Positions 7,211 to 15,440 of a stretch of DNA of 64,000 bases are shown here, one piece after another. Source of the stretch: Shimia_B sp038528385 (GTDB lineage: Bacteria > Pseudomonadota > Alphaproteobacteria > Rhodobacterales > Rhodobacteraceae). A program made the position numbers and the translations under genes. Each line of letters starts with the position of its first letter. The stretch's first letter is position 1. The stretch covers positions 1 through 64,000 of the forward strand of contig JBCBET010000002.1 of the NCBI GenBank assembly GCA_038528385.1, in the 5' to 3' direction. Below the pieces are notes generated by a model. The model was given only the letters and a program-made list of their open reading frames with translations, was not told where the DNA came from and searched no databases.

Positions 7211-7629
7211 GCTTGCGCCTCACGCGGCAGGGTGATGCGGCTGGCGATCATGCCCACGGCCATCGCGCCGAAGAAGATCCATGCATCCGCTCCGCCGTAG
7301 CTCAGCACGGCCAGTGCGGGCCCGGGGCAGAGGCCCGCAAGCGCCCAGCCGAAGCCGAAAAGCGCAGAGCCCGTGATCAACCGCCGGTCGATGACAGGGT
7401 CTGAGACTGCGGGAATGTAGGTGCCAAGCGCCGAAGTCTGACGCCGCGCGGCCACGCGCCACGCCAGCAGCATCGGCAGGATCGCCCCTCCCAGCACGAA
7501 GGCCAGCGTCGGGTCCCAGTCGCCGAACAGGTCGAGCCAGCCTTGAACCTTGGCGGTGTCTGTCATGCCGGAGACCGTGAGGCCCGCGCCGAAAAGCGCG
7601 CCGGCGAGAAGTGCGAACAGACCGCGCAT
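7207..7629 (-). CDS. YeeE/YedE-type membrane protein (DUF6691 half)
   Basis: A 140-aa integral membrane protein with about four hydrophobic segments. The motif ALAGLCPGPALAVLSYGG (about residues 98-115) contains the CPGPAL signature of the short partner in split YeeE/YedE systems. Family members are linked to thiosulfate/sulfur-compound uptake. It overlaps the partner YeeE gene by one base (TGATG) and the following GNAT by 4 bp. Confidence 0.85.
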   Translation of the reverse strand: MRGLFALLAGALFGAGLTVSGMTDTAKVQGWLDLFGDWDPTLAFVLGGAILPMLLAWRVAARRQTSALGTYIPAVSDPVIDRRLITGSALFGFGWALAGLCPGPALAVLSYGGADAWIFFGAMAVGMIASRITLPREAQA

Positions 7630-8051
7630 CAGAACGCCCCCAGCAGGTGACGGCCCACATACATGGTAACAAAGCCCGCACCGAGATAGACGCAGGTCGC
7701 CATGATCCCGCGGATGGAGAACCGCGAGATGCCGCAGACCCCGTGGCCGGAGGTGCAGCCATTGGCCATCCGGGTGCCCAAGCCCACGGCGAGGCCCGCG
7801 AAGATCAGGAGCGCTGGATTCGAGGTCAGGTTTGTCTCGGGAAAGCCCCAGATCTGGCCGTAGATCAACGGCACTCCGATCACGCCTGAGATGAAAAAGA
7901 CCTTCTCCCAGGTCGGCCCCGAGGCGTCGATGATCGAGCCCGTTATGCCCGACGCGCCCATGATCCGCCCGCTCACGAGGAGATAGAGAGCCGCCGCGCT
8001 CCCGATCATGAGCCCGCCGAGGAGCCCAAATATCCAGTCCATGGGGATCAT
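7629..8051 (-). CDS. YeeE/YedE family membrane protein (sulfur transport type)
   Basis: A 140-aa membrane protein with four or five hydrophobic helices. NGCTSGHGVCGISRFSIRG (about residues 98-116) is the family cysteine motif. With the DUF6691 partner it forms the two-gene version of a YeeE/YedE transporter, which in characterised cases moves thiosulfate through conserved cysteines. The ATG at 8051 overlaps the preceding GNAT stop by 4 bp; longer in-frame reading to 8204 lies inside that gene. Confidence 0.88.
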   Translation of the reverse strand: MIPMDWIFGLLGGLMIGSAAALYLLVSGRIMGASGITGSIIDASGPTWEKVFFISGVIGVPLIYGQIWGFPETNLTSNPALLIFAGLAVGLGTRMANGCTSGHGVCGISRFSIRGIMATCVYLGAGFVTMYVGRHLLGAF

Positions 8052-8557
8052 GCGGCCGTCGCCAGATAGGTCAGGCCGGTGTCCATCCAGCGGGGCAGCG
8101 GATGGGTCGCATCTTGCTGCATGCCCAGCCGGTTCGCCACACGCTGCGAGGCGAGGTTGTCTTGCTCGATATGGGCCACCACGTGGTCGTGCGACGTGAG
8201 CCACGCGGCCATCGCGGGCTCTGCCGCCTCAGTCGCATAGCCCTGCCCGGTCTTCGCGGGGTCCCACAAGGTCCATGTCATTTCAGGTTCTGCATCATCC
8301 TCGATATGCATGATGCCGACATGGCCGAAGGCCGCGCCGCCCGATCTGTCCGCCACCGCGTAACGCCCGTAGCCGCGCAGCGCCCACTGCCCCGCCATCG
8401 CCATGAACCGCTCAGTCGCGACGAATGTCGACTTCGGCCCGCCCACTCCGGACGTTCTGTCACCGCTTGTGTAATAGGCGAGATAGCAGTCGAGATCGCG
8501 CATCTCGAAGGGGCGGAGCGTCAGCCGCTCTGTCGATATGGTGGAGGGTAGCGTCAC
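8048..8557 (-). CDS. GNAT-family N-acetyltransferase (RimJ/RimL type) 1
   Basis: A 169-aa GNAT protein with a GTG start at 8557, overlapping the ffh stop by 4 bp. It opens STISTERLTLRPFEMRDLDC, contains WALRGYGRYAVA and MTWTLWDPAKTGQGYATEAA (acetyl-CoA pyrophosphate loop), and ends with the RVANRLGM helix. It is the first of three related GNAT genes in this operon; modification of a ribosomal or secreted protein is conceivable but not shown. Confidence 0.88.
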   Translation of the reverse strand: MTLPSTISTERLTLRPFEMRDLDCYLAYYTSGDRTSGVGGPKSTFVATERFMAMAGQWALRGYGRYAVADRSGGAAFGHVGIMHIEDDAEPEMTWTLWDPAKTGQGYATEAAEPAMAAWLTSHDHVVAHIEQDNLASQRVANRLGMQQDATHPLPRWMDTGLTYLATAA

Positions 8558-10053
8558 TTCTTCTTTCCGAACCCGCTGAGGCCGGGGGGCAGGGGCTGAC
8601 CGCCGAGGCCCGGGAGCCCGCCCGCACCCGCGCCGCGGGGCATGGCGCCCATCTTGCCCATCTGGGCCTGCGCGGCGGCGATCTCCGCCTCCGACGGCCC
8701 GCCTTTCATGCCGAACATGCCGCCGAGTTGCTTCATGAGGCCTTTGCCGCCCTTGCGGCCGAGCTTTTTCATCATGTCCGACATCTGGCGGTGCTGCTTG
8801 AGCAGCCGATTGAGCTCCTGCACTTCGAGCCCCGCACCCTTCGCGATGCGCTTCTTTCGGGAGGCCTGAAGGAGCTGCGGGTTGGCGCGTTCCTTCTTCG
8901 TCATCGACTGGATGAGCGCGACCTGCCGCTTGAGCATCTTGTCGTCGATGCCGGCCTCGGCCATCTGGCCCTTCATCTTACCGACGCCCGGCATCATGGA
9001 CATCATGCCCTCCATGCCGCCCATCTTCATCATCTGCTCGAGCTGCATCTTGAGGTCGTTCATGTTGAACTGGCCCTTCTGGAAGCGCTTCATCATGCGC
9101 TCGGCCTGTTCCTGCTCGACGACTTCCTGCGCCTTCTCCACGAGCGAGACGATGTCGCCCATGCCGAGGATGCGGCCCGCGATGCGCTCGGGCTCGAAGG
9201 TTTCCAGCGCGTCCATCTTCTCGCCCAGACCCACGAACTTGATGGGCTTGCCCGTGACCGCGCGCATAGAGAGGGCCGCACCGCCGCGCCCGTCGCCGTC
9301 CATCCGCGTGAGCACGACGCCGGTGATGCCGATGCGGTCATCGAAGTTCTGGGCCGTGTTCACCGCGTCCTGGCCGGTGAGGCCGTCGACGACGAGGATC
9401 GTCTCGCGCGGTGTGGCCACGTCGCGCACCTGTTCGACCTGCGTCATCAGCTCTTCGTCGATGGAGAGACGGCCCGCGGTGTCGAGCATATAGACGTCGT
9501 AGCCCCCCATCGCCGCCTGTTGCTTGGCGCGCTTGGCGATGGCGACGGGGTCCTGGCCCTTGACGATGGGCAGAGTGTCGACGCCGATTTGGGTGCCCAG
9601 GATCGCCAGCTGCTCCATGGCTGCCGGACGGTTGACGTCGAGCGAGGCCATGAGGACGCGCTTGCCCTCGCGCTCCGTCAGGCGCTTGGCGAGCTTGGCC
9701 GTCGTCGTGGTCTTACCACCGCCCTGTAGACCCACCATCAGAAGCGGCGCGGGCGGGTTGTCGATCTTGAGCACGCCCGGCTCTCCCTCGCCCTTGAGGA
9801 CGTGCACGAGCTCGTCATGGACGATCTTGACGACCTGCTGGCCCGGCGTCACCGATTTCGTCACCGCCTGCCCGGTGGCCTTCTCCTGCACCGCTTTTAC
9901 GAAATCCCGCGCGACAGGGAGCGAGACATCGGCCTCGAGCAGGGCCACGCGCACCTCGCGGAGCGCCGTCTTGACGTCGTCCTCGCTCAGCGCGCCTTGC
10001 TTGGTAAGCCGGTCGAAGACGCCGGACAGACGCTCTGACAGATTCTCGAACAT
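8554..10053 (-). CDS. ffh: Signal recognition particle GTPase Ffh
   Basis: A 499-aa protein: N domain (1-90), G domain with GLQGGGKTTTTAKLAK, DTAGRLSIDEEL, TRMDGDGRGGAAL and KFVGLGEKMDALE, and a Met-rich M domain from about residue 300 that binds SRP RNA and signal peptides. The C-terminus is a Gly/Pro/Met-rich tail. Its RNA partner ffs is at 39873-39969. The ATG at 10053 has GGAGGG upstream. It is the first gene of the operon running to rpmE. Confidence 0.97.
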   Translation of the reverse strand: MFENLSERLSGVFDRLTKQGALSEDDVKTALREVRVALLEADVSLPVARDFVKAVQEKATGQAVTKSVTPGQQVVKIVHDELVHVLKGEGEPGVLKIDNPPAPLLMVGLQGGGKTTTTAKLAKRLTEREGKRVLMASLDVNRPAAMEQLAILGTQIGVDTLPIVKGQDPVAIAKRAKQQAAMGGYDVYMLDTAGRLSIDEELMTQVEQVRDVATPRETILVVDGLTGQDAVNTAQNFDDRIGITGVVLTRMDGDGRGGAALSMRAVTGKPIKFVGLGEKMDALETFEPERIAGRILGMGDIVSLVEKAQEVVEQEQAERMMKRFQKGQFNMNDLKMQLEQMMKMGGMEGMMSMMPGVGKMKGQMAEAGIDDKMLKRQVALIQSMTKKERANPQLLQASRKKRIAKGAGLEVQELNRLLKQHRQMSDMMKKLGRKGGKGLMKQLGGMFGMKGGPSEAEIAAAQAQMGKMGAMPRGAGAGGLPGLGGQPLPPGLSGFGKKK

Positions 10054-10276
10054 GGGCGCGGCCCTCCATCGGTGATGCGTTGGTCCCAATGTGAGACCGC
10101 GGCGGCGAAACCCCAAGGCCCAAACCATCAAAGCCCCCGTGGGCGCAACGCGCTGACGGGGGGCGATCCTGGGTTACCCTCAAGGACCGGAAAGCCTGCA
10201 CCTTCCGGAATCATCGCGCATATGGCCAAAATGCGCGCCTCCGTCAAGCGCTGCGCGGGGATGTAGGCGGGCGGAT

Positions 10277-10370
10277 GCCTCCGGCGGAAGTACGAGGCAC
10301 AAAGAAGAAGACGACGCGCATTGGAGGCCAGCTCGGCTCTCTTCCGTTTTCTTTGTGCCCTGTACTTCGG
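10277..10370 (+). repeat. Palindromic intergenic repeat A, copy 2
   Basis: GCCTCCGGCGGAAGTACGAG followed by GCACAAAGAAG (from 10277) is mirrored by CTTTGTGCCC-TGTACTTCGG (10351-10370). The spacer is longer than in copy 1. The surrounding gap 10054-10399 has no gene; its ffh-proximal part holds a possible GCCCCCGT/ACGGGGGGC leader hairpin (10133-10164) and presumably the ffh promoter. Confidence 0.85.
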
Positions 10371-10399
10371 GGTCTGGGGCAGAGCCCCAGGGTCGAACC

Positions 10400-10744
10400 T
10401 CACCGCAAGCGCGGCACCCAGTGGAGCGCGCTGAGCACGAGGGCGGCGATCAGAAGCACGATAAGATGGACGAAGGGCAGCGCGGTGACAGTCGTGATCG
10501 CGCTCAGCCCGGTCACCATCGTGCCCGTCAGGACCAGCGCGGCCCAGGGACCGGTCACGCGCGGCCAAAGCGCCAGGGCGCCGATCGTCTCCACCGAGCC
10601 CGTCACGTAGCGGATCCACTGCCCGAAGCCCAACGCGTCGTAGAGAAGGACGTCCCGGGGATCGGCGAAGAGTTTGCGCAGCCCGTAGTAGAGGAAGGCG
10701 ATGGACAAGATGGCTGTGAGCGCGAGGCGGATGTTCTTAGTCAT
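10400..10744 (-). CDS. Small DoxX-like membrane protein
   Basis: A 114-aa protein with four predicted hydrophobic helices. RLALTAILSIAFLYYGLRKL, then YVTGSVETIGALAL and a long C-terminal VHLIVLLIAALVLSAL, resemble the DoxX/DoxX-like fold. The biochemical role is unknown. The ATG at 10744 is chosen because it begins the first helix; the in-frame extension to 10789 lacks a ribosome-binding site. It is followed by repeat A copy 2. Confidence 0.7.
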   Translation of the reverse strand: MTKNIRLALTAILSIAFLYYGLRKLFADPRDVLLYDALGFGQWIRYVTGSVETIGALALWPRVTGPWAALVLTGTMVTGLSAITTVTALPFVHLIVLLIAALVLSALHWVPRLR

Positions 10745-10779
10745 CCTCGCCCACCTAAGGCAAGCGTCTGAAAAGGCGA

Positions 10780-10814
10780 CAGCCCGCACCGGAGGGAGAG
10801 GGCGGTGCGGGCTG
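10780..10814. terminator. GC-rich hairpin upstream of the DoxX-like gene
   Basis: CAGCCCGCACC (10780-10790) pairs exactly with GGTGCGGGCTG (10804-10814) around a 13-nt loop. It lies downstream of the azoreductase gene on the minus strand and is a plausible terminator for it, though no T-tract follows. The 195-bp gap 10745-10939 holds no convincing gene. Confidence 0.45.
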
Positions 10815-10939
10815 CCTGGTCTGCGTCCTGCGAAGGGAGGGTCGGTCCCGCGGACTGCGTGTCTTGTGAAGAAGACATGGGCGCGCCGCCGGCCGGGTTA
10901 CAGCTTTGTGACAGCGCGCTCACGGAGCGCTGATGCGTG

Positions 10940-11521
10940 TTACGCGGCGAGCCTCTGCACCTCTTCATCGGCGGCCTTCAGGCTGGCGTTGGCGTCGAGC
11001 GCCATTTGGTCTGCGGCGACGATCTGCACATCCTCTATGCCGATGAAGCCCAGCGCGAATGTCAGGTAGCCCGTAGCGAAGTCGATTTCGGAGCCCACTT
11101 TCGTGCCGCCCGAGGCGGTGACGATGATGGCGCGCTTGCCTTCAAGTAGGCCCACCGGGCCGGTATCGGTGTATTTGAACGTCACCCCGGCGCGGGCCAC
11201 CTGGTCGACCCAGGCCTTGAGCGCCGCGGGGATACCGAAATTGTAGATCGGCGCGCCGATGACGAGCGTGTCCGCTTCCCTGAGTTCTTCGATGAGGGCG
11301 TCTGAGCCTGCGAGTGCGGCTGTCTGCGCTTCGCTCCGCTCGTCGGGAGCGGTCCAGTTGGCGGCGAGCCAGCCCTCGTCGAGGAGGGCGATCCCGTCGC
11401 TGAGGTCGCGTGTGATGACGCGGCCCGCGTCAAGACGAGCAATGACTTTATCGGAGAGCGCGCGTGTCACGGAGCCCTCTTTGCGGGCGGAGGCGTCGAT
11501 GCGAAGGATGGTCTGTGCCAT
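10940..11521 (-). CDS. azoR: FMN-dependent NADH-azoreductase
   Basis: A 193-aa flavodoxin-fold quinone/azo reductase. It begins MAQTILRIDASARKEGSVTR (FMN phosphate-binding loop) and contains DTLVIGAPIYNFGIPAALKAWVDQ and FKYTDTGPVGLLEGKRAI.V.ASGG, matching AzoR. It performs two-electron reduction of quinones and azo compounds in the cytoplasm. It is transcribed away from the LysR-type gene at 11645, with a dyad site in the 123-bp gap, so regulation by that protein is likely. Confidence 0.92.
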   Translation of the reverse strand: MAQTILRIDASARKEGSVTRALSDKVIARLDAGRVITRDLSDGIALLDEGWLAANWTAPDERSEAQTAALAGSDALIEELREADTLVIGAPIYNFGIPAALKAWVDQVARAGVTFKYTDTGPVGLLEGKRAIIVTASGGTKVGSEIDFATGYLTFALGFIGIEDVQIVAADQMALDANASLKAADEEVQRLAA

Positions 11522-11614
11522 GTCGGGATGTCCTTGGTCGGCGGGGCGTTCGGCCCCTGGATGCGCCAAAAGTTGGCCCCTCTTGTCGCGCACGCAATCT
11601 GCGAATAAAGACGT

Positions 11615-11638
11615 CTCATGTGAAGATTTGCACATGAG
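11615..11638. promoter_or_regulatory. Dyad between azoR and lysR-type gene (likely LysR operator)
   Basis: CTCATGTG (11615-11622) and CACATGAG (11631-11638) form a perfect 8-bp inverted repeat with an 8-bp spacer. It sits 6 bp before the LysR start and about 94 bp upstream of azoR. The size and T-N11-A-like geometry fit a LysR-family recognition site. Confidence 0.6.
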
Positions 11639-11644
11639 GTTTCC

Positions 11645-12520
11645 ATGGATAACTGGGACGAAGTGCGCACCGCCTTCCAGGTGGCGCGCCTGGGGACGGT
11701 GAGCGGCGCGGCGGAGGTTCTGGGCGTCCACCACGCCACGGTCATCCGCCATATCGACGCGCTCGAGGGCAAGCTCGGCGTGAAGCTCTTCCAGCGCCAC
11801 GCGCGGGGCTACACGGCCACCGAGGCGGGCAACGACCTCCTCCTCGTGGCGCAGACGACCGATGACCAGTTCGCCCAGCTTGCAGGCCGCCTGAAGGGCC
11901 GCGGCGCCTCGGTCACGGGGGAGCTCGTGGTGACCTCGCTGGCCACCTTCTCGCCCATGCTGGCGCCTGTGCTGGCGGGCTTTCGGGAGGAGCATCCGGA
12001 GCTCACAGTGCGCTACCTCACCGGGGACCGGCTCTTCCGGCTGGAATATGGCGAGGCCCATGTGGCCATCCGCGCGGGCGCGGCCCCCGATCAGCCCGAC
12101 AATGTCGTTCAGCCCTTCGTACGCCAGGGCCTCGCGCTCTACGCCGCGGATTTCTACAAGGAGCGTCACGGCCTTCCAAAGGACGAGAGCGAGTACAAGG
12201 ACCACTATTTCGTGGGGCACGACCAGGAGACCCGGGCGCCCTTCAACATGTGGCTCCGCGAGCATGTGCCCATGGAAAACATCGTCTACCGCACCGCCGA
12301 CAACCGCTCCAACGAAGACGGGGTAGTTGCCGGCGCGGGCATCGGTTTCCTGCCGGTGAAGGTCGCGGAACGCTATGGCAACCTGACCATGGTCGGATCG
12401 CCGCGCCCGGAATGGAGCGCGCCGCTCTGGCTCGTGACCCATGTGGATCTTCACCGCACGGCCAAGGTGCAGAGCTTCCTGGCCTACCTCAAAGAGGCGG
12501 CCAAGAGCTGGGAAGTATGA
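11645..12520 (+). CDS. LysR-family transcriptional regulator
   Basis: A 291-aa protein. The N-terminal winged helix (residues 4-62) reads WDEVRTAFQVARLGTVSGAA, VLGVHHATVIRHIDALE and LGVKLFQRHARGYTATEAG. The remainder is a periplasmic-binding-protein-like effector domain. It is divergent from azoR and its stop overlaps the EamA exporter start by 4 bp (ATGA). It may therefore control a detoxification module of azoreductase plus exporter; the effector is unknown. Confidence 0.9.
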   Translation: MDNWDEVRTAFQVARLGTVSGAAEVLGVHHATVIRHIDALEGKLGVKLFQRHARGYTATEAGNDLLLVAQTTDDQFAQLAGRLKGRGASVTGELVVTSLATFSPMLAPVLAGFREEHPELTVRYLTGDRLFRLEYGEAHVAIRAGAAPDQPDNVVQPFVRQGLALYAADFYKERHGLPKDESEYKDHYFVGHDQETRAPFNMWLREHVPMENIVYRTADNRSNEDGVVAGAGIGFLPVKVAERYGNLTMVGSPRPEWSAPLWLVTHVDLHRTAKVQSFLAYLKEAAKSWEV

Positions 12521-13455
12521 GCGAGGCCCATCGCGGCCACCTCGCGATGCTGGTGTTCTCGGCCCTCGTGGCGGGGTCCTTCGCGCTCGGCGCGCAGGCG
12601 GCGAACCTCCTCGATCCCGCCGCGCTCAACGCCGTGCGCTTTCTCATCGCGGCTGCCGTCATCGGCGTGCTGGGCCTCGCGACCCGCGCCTTCAAGCCCG
12701 GCGACGGGGCAGCGCCCTGGCGGTATGTCGTCCTCGGCGGGCTTTTCTCGGCATACTTCTTTCTCATGTTCGAGGGGCTGAAAACAGCGCCGCCCGTTTC
12801 GGCGGCGGCGGTCTTCACGCTCACGCCCGTCATGGCTGCGGGCTTCGGCTGGCTGCTCCTGCGCCAGCGCCTCACGGGCCGCATGGCGCTGGCGCTTGCG
12901 CTGGGCGCGTCCGGGGCTCTTTGGGTGATCTTCCGCGCGGATGTCGCGTCTCTCCTAGCTTTCGAGATCGGGTTGGGCGAAGCGATCTACCTTGTCGGCT
13001 GTCTGGCACATGCCGCGTATGCGCCCATGGTCGCAAAGCTGAACCGGGGAGAACACCCCGTCGCCTTCTCCTTCGGCACGCTGGTGGCGGGCGCGGTGCT
13101 GCTCGGGCTCTTCGGCGCGCCCGCGATCCTCGCTGCGGAGTGGAGCGCGCTGGCGCCGATTGTCTGGATCACGATCGTCTACACGGCCGTGGCGGCCAGT
13201 GCGGCGACCTTCGTTCTCCTGCAATACGCCAGTCTGCGCCTGCCATCGGCGAAGGTCATGGCCTACACCTATCTCACGCCGAGCTGGGTCATCCTTTGGC
13301 AGATCGCGCTCGTGGGCGATGTGCCTGCGCCGCTCATCCTGGTGGGCGTCGCGCTCACCGCCGCCGCGCTCCTCTTGCTCCTGAGGACCGAAGAGGCCGG
13401 TCCGTCCAAGGGCCCGAAAGGCCTCGGGGGTCTGGGGGCTCGCCCCCGGTCCTGA
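12517..13455 (+). CDS. EamA/DMT-superfamily transporter
   Basis: A 312-aa inner-membrane protein with about ten helices in two EamA repeats. The N-terminal half has AANLLDPAALNAVRFLIAAA and the end of the second repeat has SLRLPSAKVMAYTYLTPSW, typical of DMT exporters. It is translationally coupled to the LysR gene. The substrate is not evident. The last 20 residues (from TEEAGPSKG) are polar and variable. Confidence 0.88.
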   Translation: MSEAHRGHLAMLVFSALVAGSFALGAQAANLLDPAALNAVRFLIAAAVIGVLGLATRAFKPGDGAAPWRYVVLGGLFSAYFFLMFEGLKTAPPVSAAAVFTLTPVMAAGFGWLLLRQRLTGRMALALALGASGALWVIFRADVASLLAFEIGLGEAIYLVGCLAHAAYAPMVAKLNRGEHPVAFSFGTLVAGAVLLGLFGAPAILAAEWSALAPIVWITIVYTAVAASAATFVLLQYASLRLPSAKVMAYTYLTPSWVILWQIALVGDVPAPLILVGVALTAAALLLLLRTEEAGPSKGPKGLGGLGARPRS

Positions 13456-13466
13456 TTTGGGCGGGG

Positions 13467-13802
13467 CTAGCCGTCGGCGGGCGCGTCGGGCAGTTCCCGA
13501 GCGAGGAAGGCTTCGAACGCCTCGAGGTTGATCGCCTCGAACTGACCGAAGCTTTGCATCCACACGGATGCGTCACGCAGCGCATCTGGCTCGAGCTTGC
13601 ACCATTTCACCCGCCCGCGCTTTTCCTGGCTGATGAGGCCCGCCGCCGTGAGGACGCCGAGATGCTTGGAGATTGCGGCGAGCGACATCTCGAAGGGCTG
13701 GGCCACGTCGGTAACGGCCATGTCGTCCTCCAGCAGCATCTGCAGGATCGCGCGCCGCGTGGGATCCGCGAGGGCGGCGAAGACGGTATCGAGGCTGGCC
13801 AT
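13467..13802 (-). CDS. ArsR-family winged-helix regulator
   Basis: A 111-aa protein: ASLDTVFAALADPTRRAILQ, then DVAQPFEMSLAAISKHLGVL as the recognition helix, and GRVKWCKLEPDAL in the wing. It lacks the metal-binding CxC of ArsR/SmtB, so it is probably of the non-metal SdpR-like group. The ATG at 13802 gives the normal N-terminus. It converges on the EamA gene (12 bp between stops) and is divergent from the atp operon, 248 bp away. Confidence 0.87.
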   Translation of the reverse strand: MASLDTVFAALADPTRRAILQMLLEDDMAVTDVAQPFEMSLAAISKHLGVLTAAGLISQEKRGRVKWCKLEPDALRDASVWMQSFGQFEAINLEAFEAFLARELPDAPADG

Positions 13803-13995
13803 GGGGCGGGGTAGCGCGGGGCGCGGCGGTCGATCAAGCCTGCGCGGCGGAAATGAGACCCCTATCCTTAACTGATTGGTTGAATCTTGCTTTGGTGCGA
13901 GGCCGGGCCGGCCCACACGCTTGCCGGAGCCGATACGTGGAGAAGCAGAGTGTTTTCAATATCTTGAGGGCGATGCACCCGCTCCAGCACGGCAA

Positions 13996-14024
13996 TTGAC
14001 TTCACGTGCCCCGCCGCATACCAC
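13996..14024 (+). promoter_or_regulatory. Possible sigma-70-type promoter of the atp operon
   Basis: TTGACT at 13996-14001 fits the alphaproteobacterial -35 consensus. With a 17-bp spacer the -10 would be TACCAC at 14019-14024, which is weak. It lies 27 bp before the atpI start. The rest of the 13803-14050 gap shows no gene. Confidence 0.3.
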
Positions 14025-14050
14025 CTCGCCGAGTGTCGCAGGAGGCTCCG

Positions 14051-14383
14051 GTGAGCGACGATAAGCGCATGGCTGAGCTGGAGGCGCGCCTCGCAGCAGC
14101 CAGGGCGCGCACCGAACGCGAGCCCAAAAGCGGAGACGAAAGCTATTCGATGGCCAACGTGGCCTGGCGAATGGTGATCGAGCTGGTGGCGGGGATCCTC
14201 ATCGGCTTCGGGATCGGGATCGGGCTCGACAGCCTCTTCGGCACCATGCCGATATTCCTGGTCACGTTCATATTGTTCGGCCTCGCGGCGGGCATCAACG
14301 TGATGATGCGCACCGCCCGCGAGGTTCAGGAAAAGCAGGCCGCGGCAGCCGCCGAGGCCGAAAAGGAGAACAAGGATGGCTGA
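14051..14383 (+). CDS. atpI: ATP synthase assembly protein AtpI
   Basis: A 110-aa protein with two membrane helices (VIELVAGILIGFGIGIGLDS and FLVTFILFGLAAGINVMM) and a charged N-terminus. AtpI assists c-ring assembly in F-type ATP synthase operons. The GTG start at 14051 has AGGAGG at ideal spacing; upstream in-frame residues are not credible. It overlaps atpB by 8 bp. Confidence 0.88.
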   Translation: MSDDKRMAELEARLAAARARTEREPKSGDESYSMANVAWRMVIELVAGILIGFGIGIGLDSLFGTMPIFLVTFILFGLAAGINVMMRTAREVQEKQAAAAAEAEKENKDG

Positions 14384-15122
14384 AGGTTCGAGCGGCGGTT
14401 TGAGCATCTCACCCATGGAGCAGTTCACCGTGAAGCCCCTCTTCGGCGGGAGCGAGATAAATCTCTTCACGATCACGAACGTGACGCTCTGGATGTTTTT
14501 CGCCGTCGTGGCCGTGACGCTCCTCATGGTGCTTGGCACGCGCGGGCGGGCCGTGGTGCCCACGCGAGCTCAGTCGCTCGGCGAGATGATCTACGGCTTC
14601 GTGCACGGCATGGTCACGGATGTGGCGGGCAAGGACGCGCTGAAGTTCTTTCCCTATATCATGACGCTCTTTCTCTTCATTCTCATGGCGAACCTTCTAG
14701 GCCTCATTCCCACGGCCTTTACGCCCACCTCGCACATCGCGGTGACGGCGGTGATGGCGCTCGCCGTGTTCATAACAGTGACGACGGTGGGTATCGTGAA
14801 GAACGGGACGGAGTTCCTCAGCCTCTTTTGGGTGTCGTCCGCACCGCTCATCCTGCGGCCCATCCTCGCGGTGATCGAGCTCATCTCTTACTTCGTGCGC
14901 CCGGTGAGCCATTCCGTGCGTCTCGCAGGGGCCATCACCGCGGGGCACGCAGTCATGAAGGTCTTTGCGGGCTTTGCCGCTGCCGCGCTCATCGCGCCGC
15001 TCACGATCGTGGCGATGGTGGCGATCTACGCGCTCGAATTCCTCGTGGCGGGCATCCAGGCCTACGTCTTCGCCATTCTCACCTGCGTGTATCTCAAGGA
15101 TGCACTGCACCCGCATCACTAA
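14376..15122 (+). CDS. atpB: F0F1 ATP synthase subunit a
   Basis: A 248-aa membrane protein. It contains FFPYIMTLFLFILMANLLGL and the functional helix SHSVRLAGAITAGHAVMKVF with the essential arginine of the proton half-channel, ending FLVAGIQAYVFAILTCVYL. With the c-ring it forms the proton path. It is the second gene of atpI-B-E-b'-b; the F1 genes are not in this window, as usual for Rhodobacterales. Confidence 0.97.
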   Translation: MAEGSSGGLSISPMEQFTVKPLFGGSEINLFTITNVTLWMFFAVVAVTLLMVLGTRGRAVVPTRAQSLGEMIYGFVHGMVTDVAGKDALKFFPYIMTLFLFILMANLLGLIPTAFTPTSHIAVTAVMALAVFITVTTVGIVKNGTEFLSLFWVSSAPLILRPILAVIELISYFVRPVSHSVRLAGAITAGHAVMKVFAGFAAAALIAPLTIVAMVAIYALEFLVAGIQAYVFAILTCVYLKDALHPHH

Positions 15123-15127
15123 GGTTC

Positions 15128-15152
15128 GGTGCGCAGGGCGCACCTTACGATT
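15128..15152 (+). repeat. 25-bp palindromic repeat B, copy 2
   Basis: GGTGCGCAGGGCGCACC followed by TTACGATT, in the same orientation and with three changes relative to 5825-5849. It begins 5 bp past the atpB stop, in the 62-bp atpB-atpE gap, so the hairpin would sit in the atp mRNA between the a and c subunit genes. Confidence 0.75.
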
Positions 15153-15184
15153 CACAGAACTTCCAAGCTCAAGGAGATAAGGAC

Positions 15185-15421
15185 ATGGAAGGCGATATCG
15201 CACAAATGGGTCAATTCATCGGCGCGGGCATTGCAGGCCTCGGCGCCGGCCTCGCCGCACTCGGTGTGGGCAACGTGGCAGGCAACTTCCTCGCCGGCGC
15301 GCTGCGCAACCCCTCCGCCGCCGGTGGCCAGACGGCCACGCTCTTCATCGGCATCGCATTCGCGGAAGCGCTCGGGATCTTCTCGTTCCTCGTCGCTCTC
15401 CTCCTGATGTTCGCCGTCTGA
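15185..15421 (+). CDS. atpE: F0F1 ATP synthase subunit c
   Basis: A 78-aa two-helix proteolipid: FIGAGIAGLGAGLAALGVGN, the polar loop ALRNPSAAGG, and FIGIAFAEALGIFSFLVALL with the proton-carrying glutamate in FAEALGIF. It forms the rotor ring. AAGGAGATAAGGAC precedes the ATG at 15185. An intercistronic hairpin follows, which may help set its higher stoichiometry. Confidence 0.97.
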   Translation: MEGDIAQMGQFIGAGIAGLGAGLAALGVGNVAGNFLAGALRNPSAAGGQTATLFIGIAFAEALGIFSFLVALLLMFAV

Positions 15422-15440
15422 TATACCGTCCTTTGAGCTA

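Noticed and set aside
10741..10878. Minus-strand 45-codon frame (MSSSQDTQSAG...) upstream of the DoxX-like gene
   Set aside because: No ribosome-binding site; part of it is the 10780-10814 hairpin, and the composition looks random.
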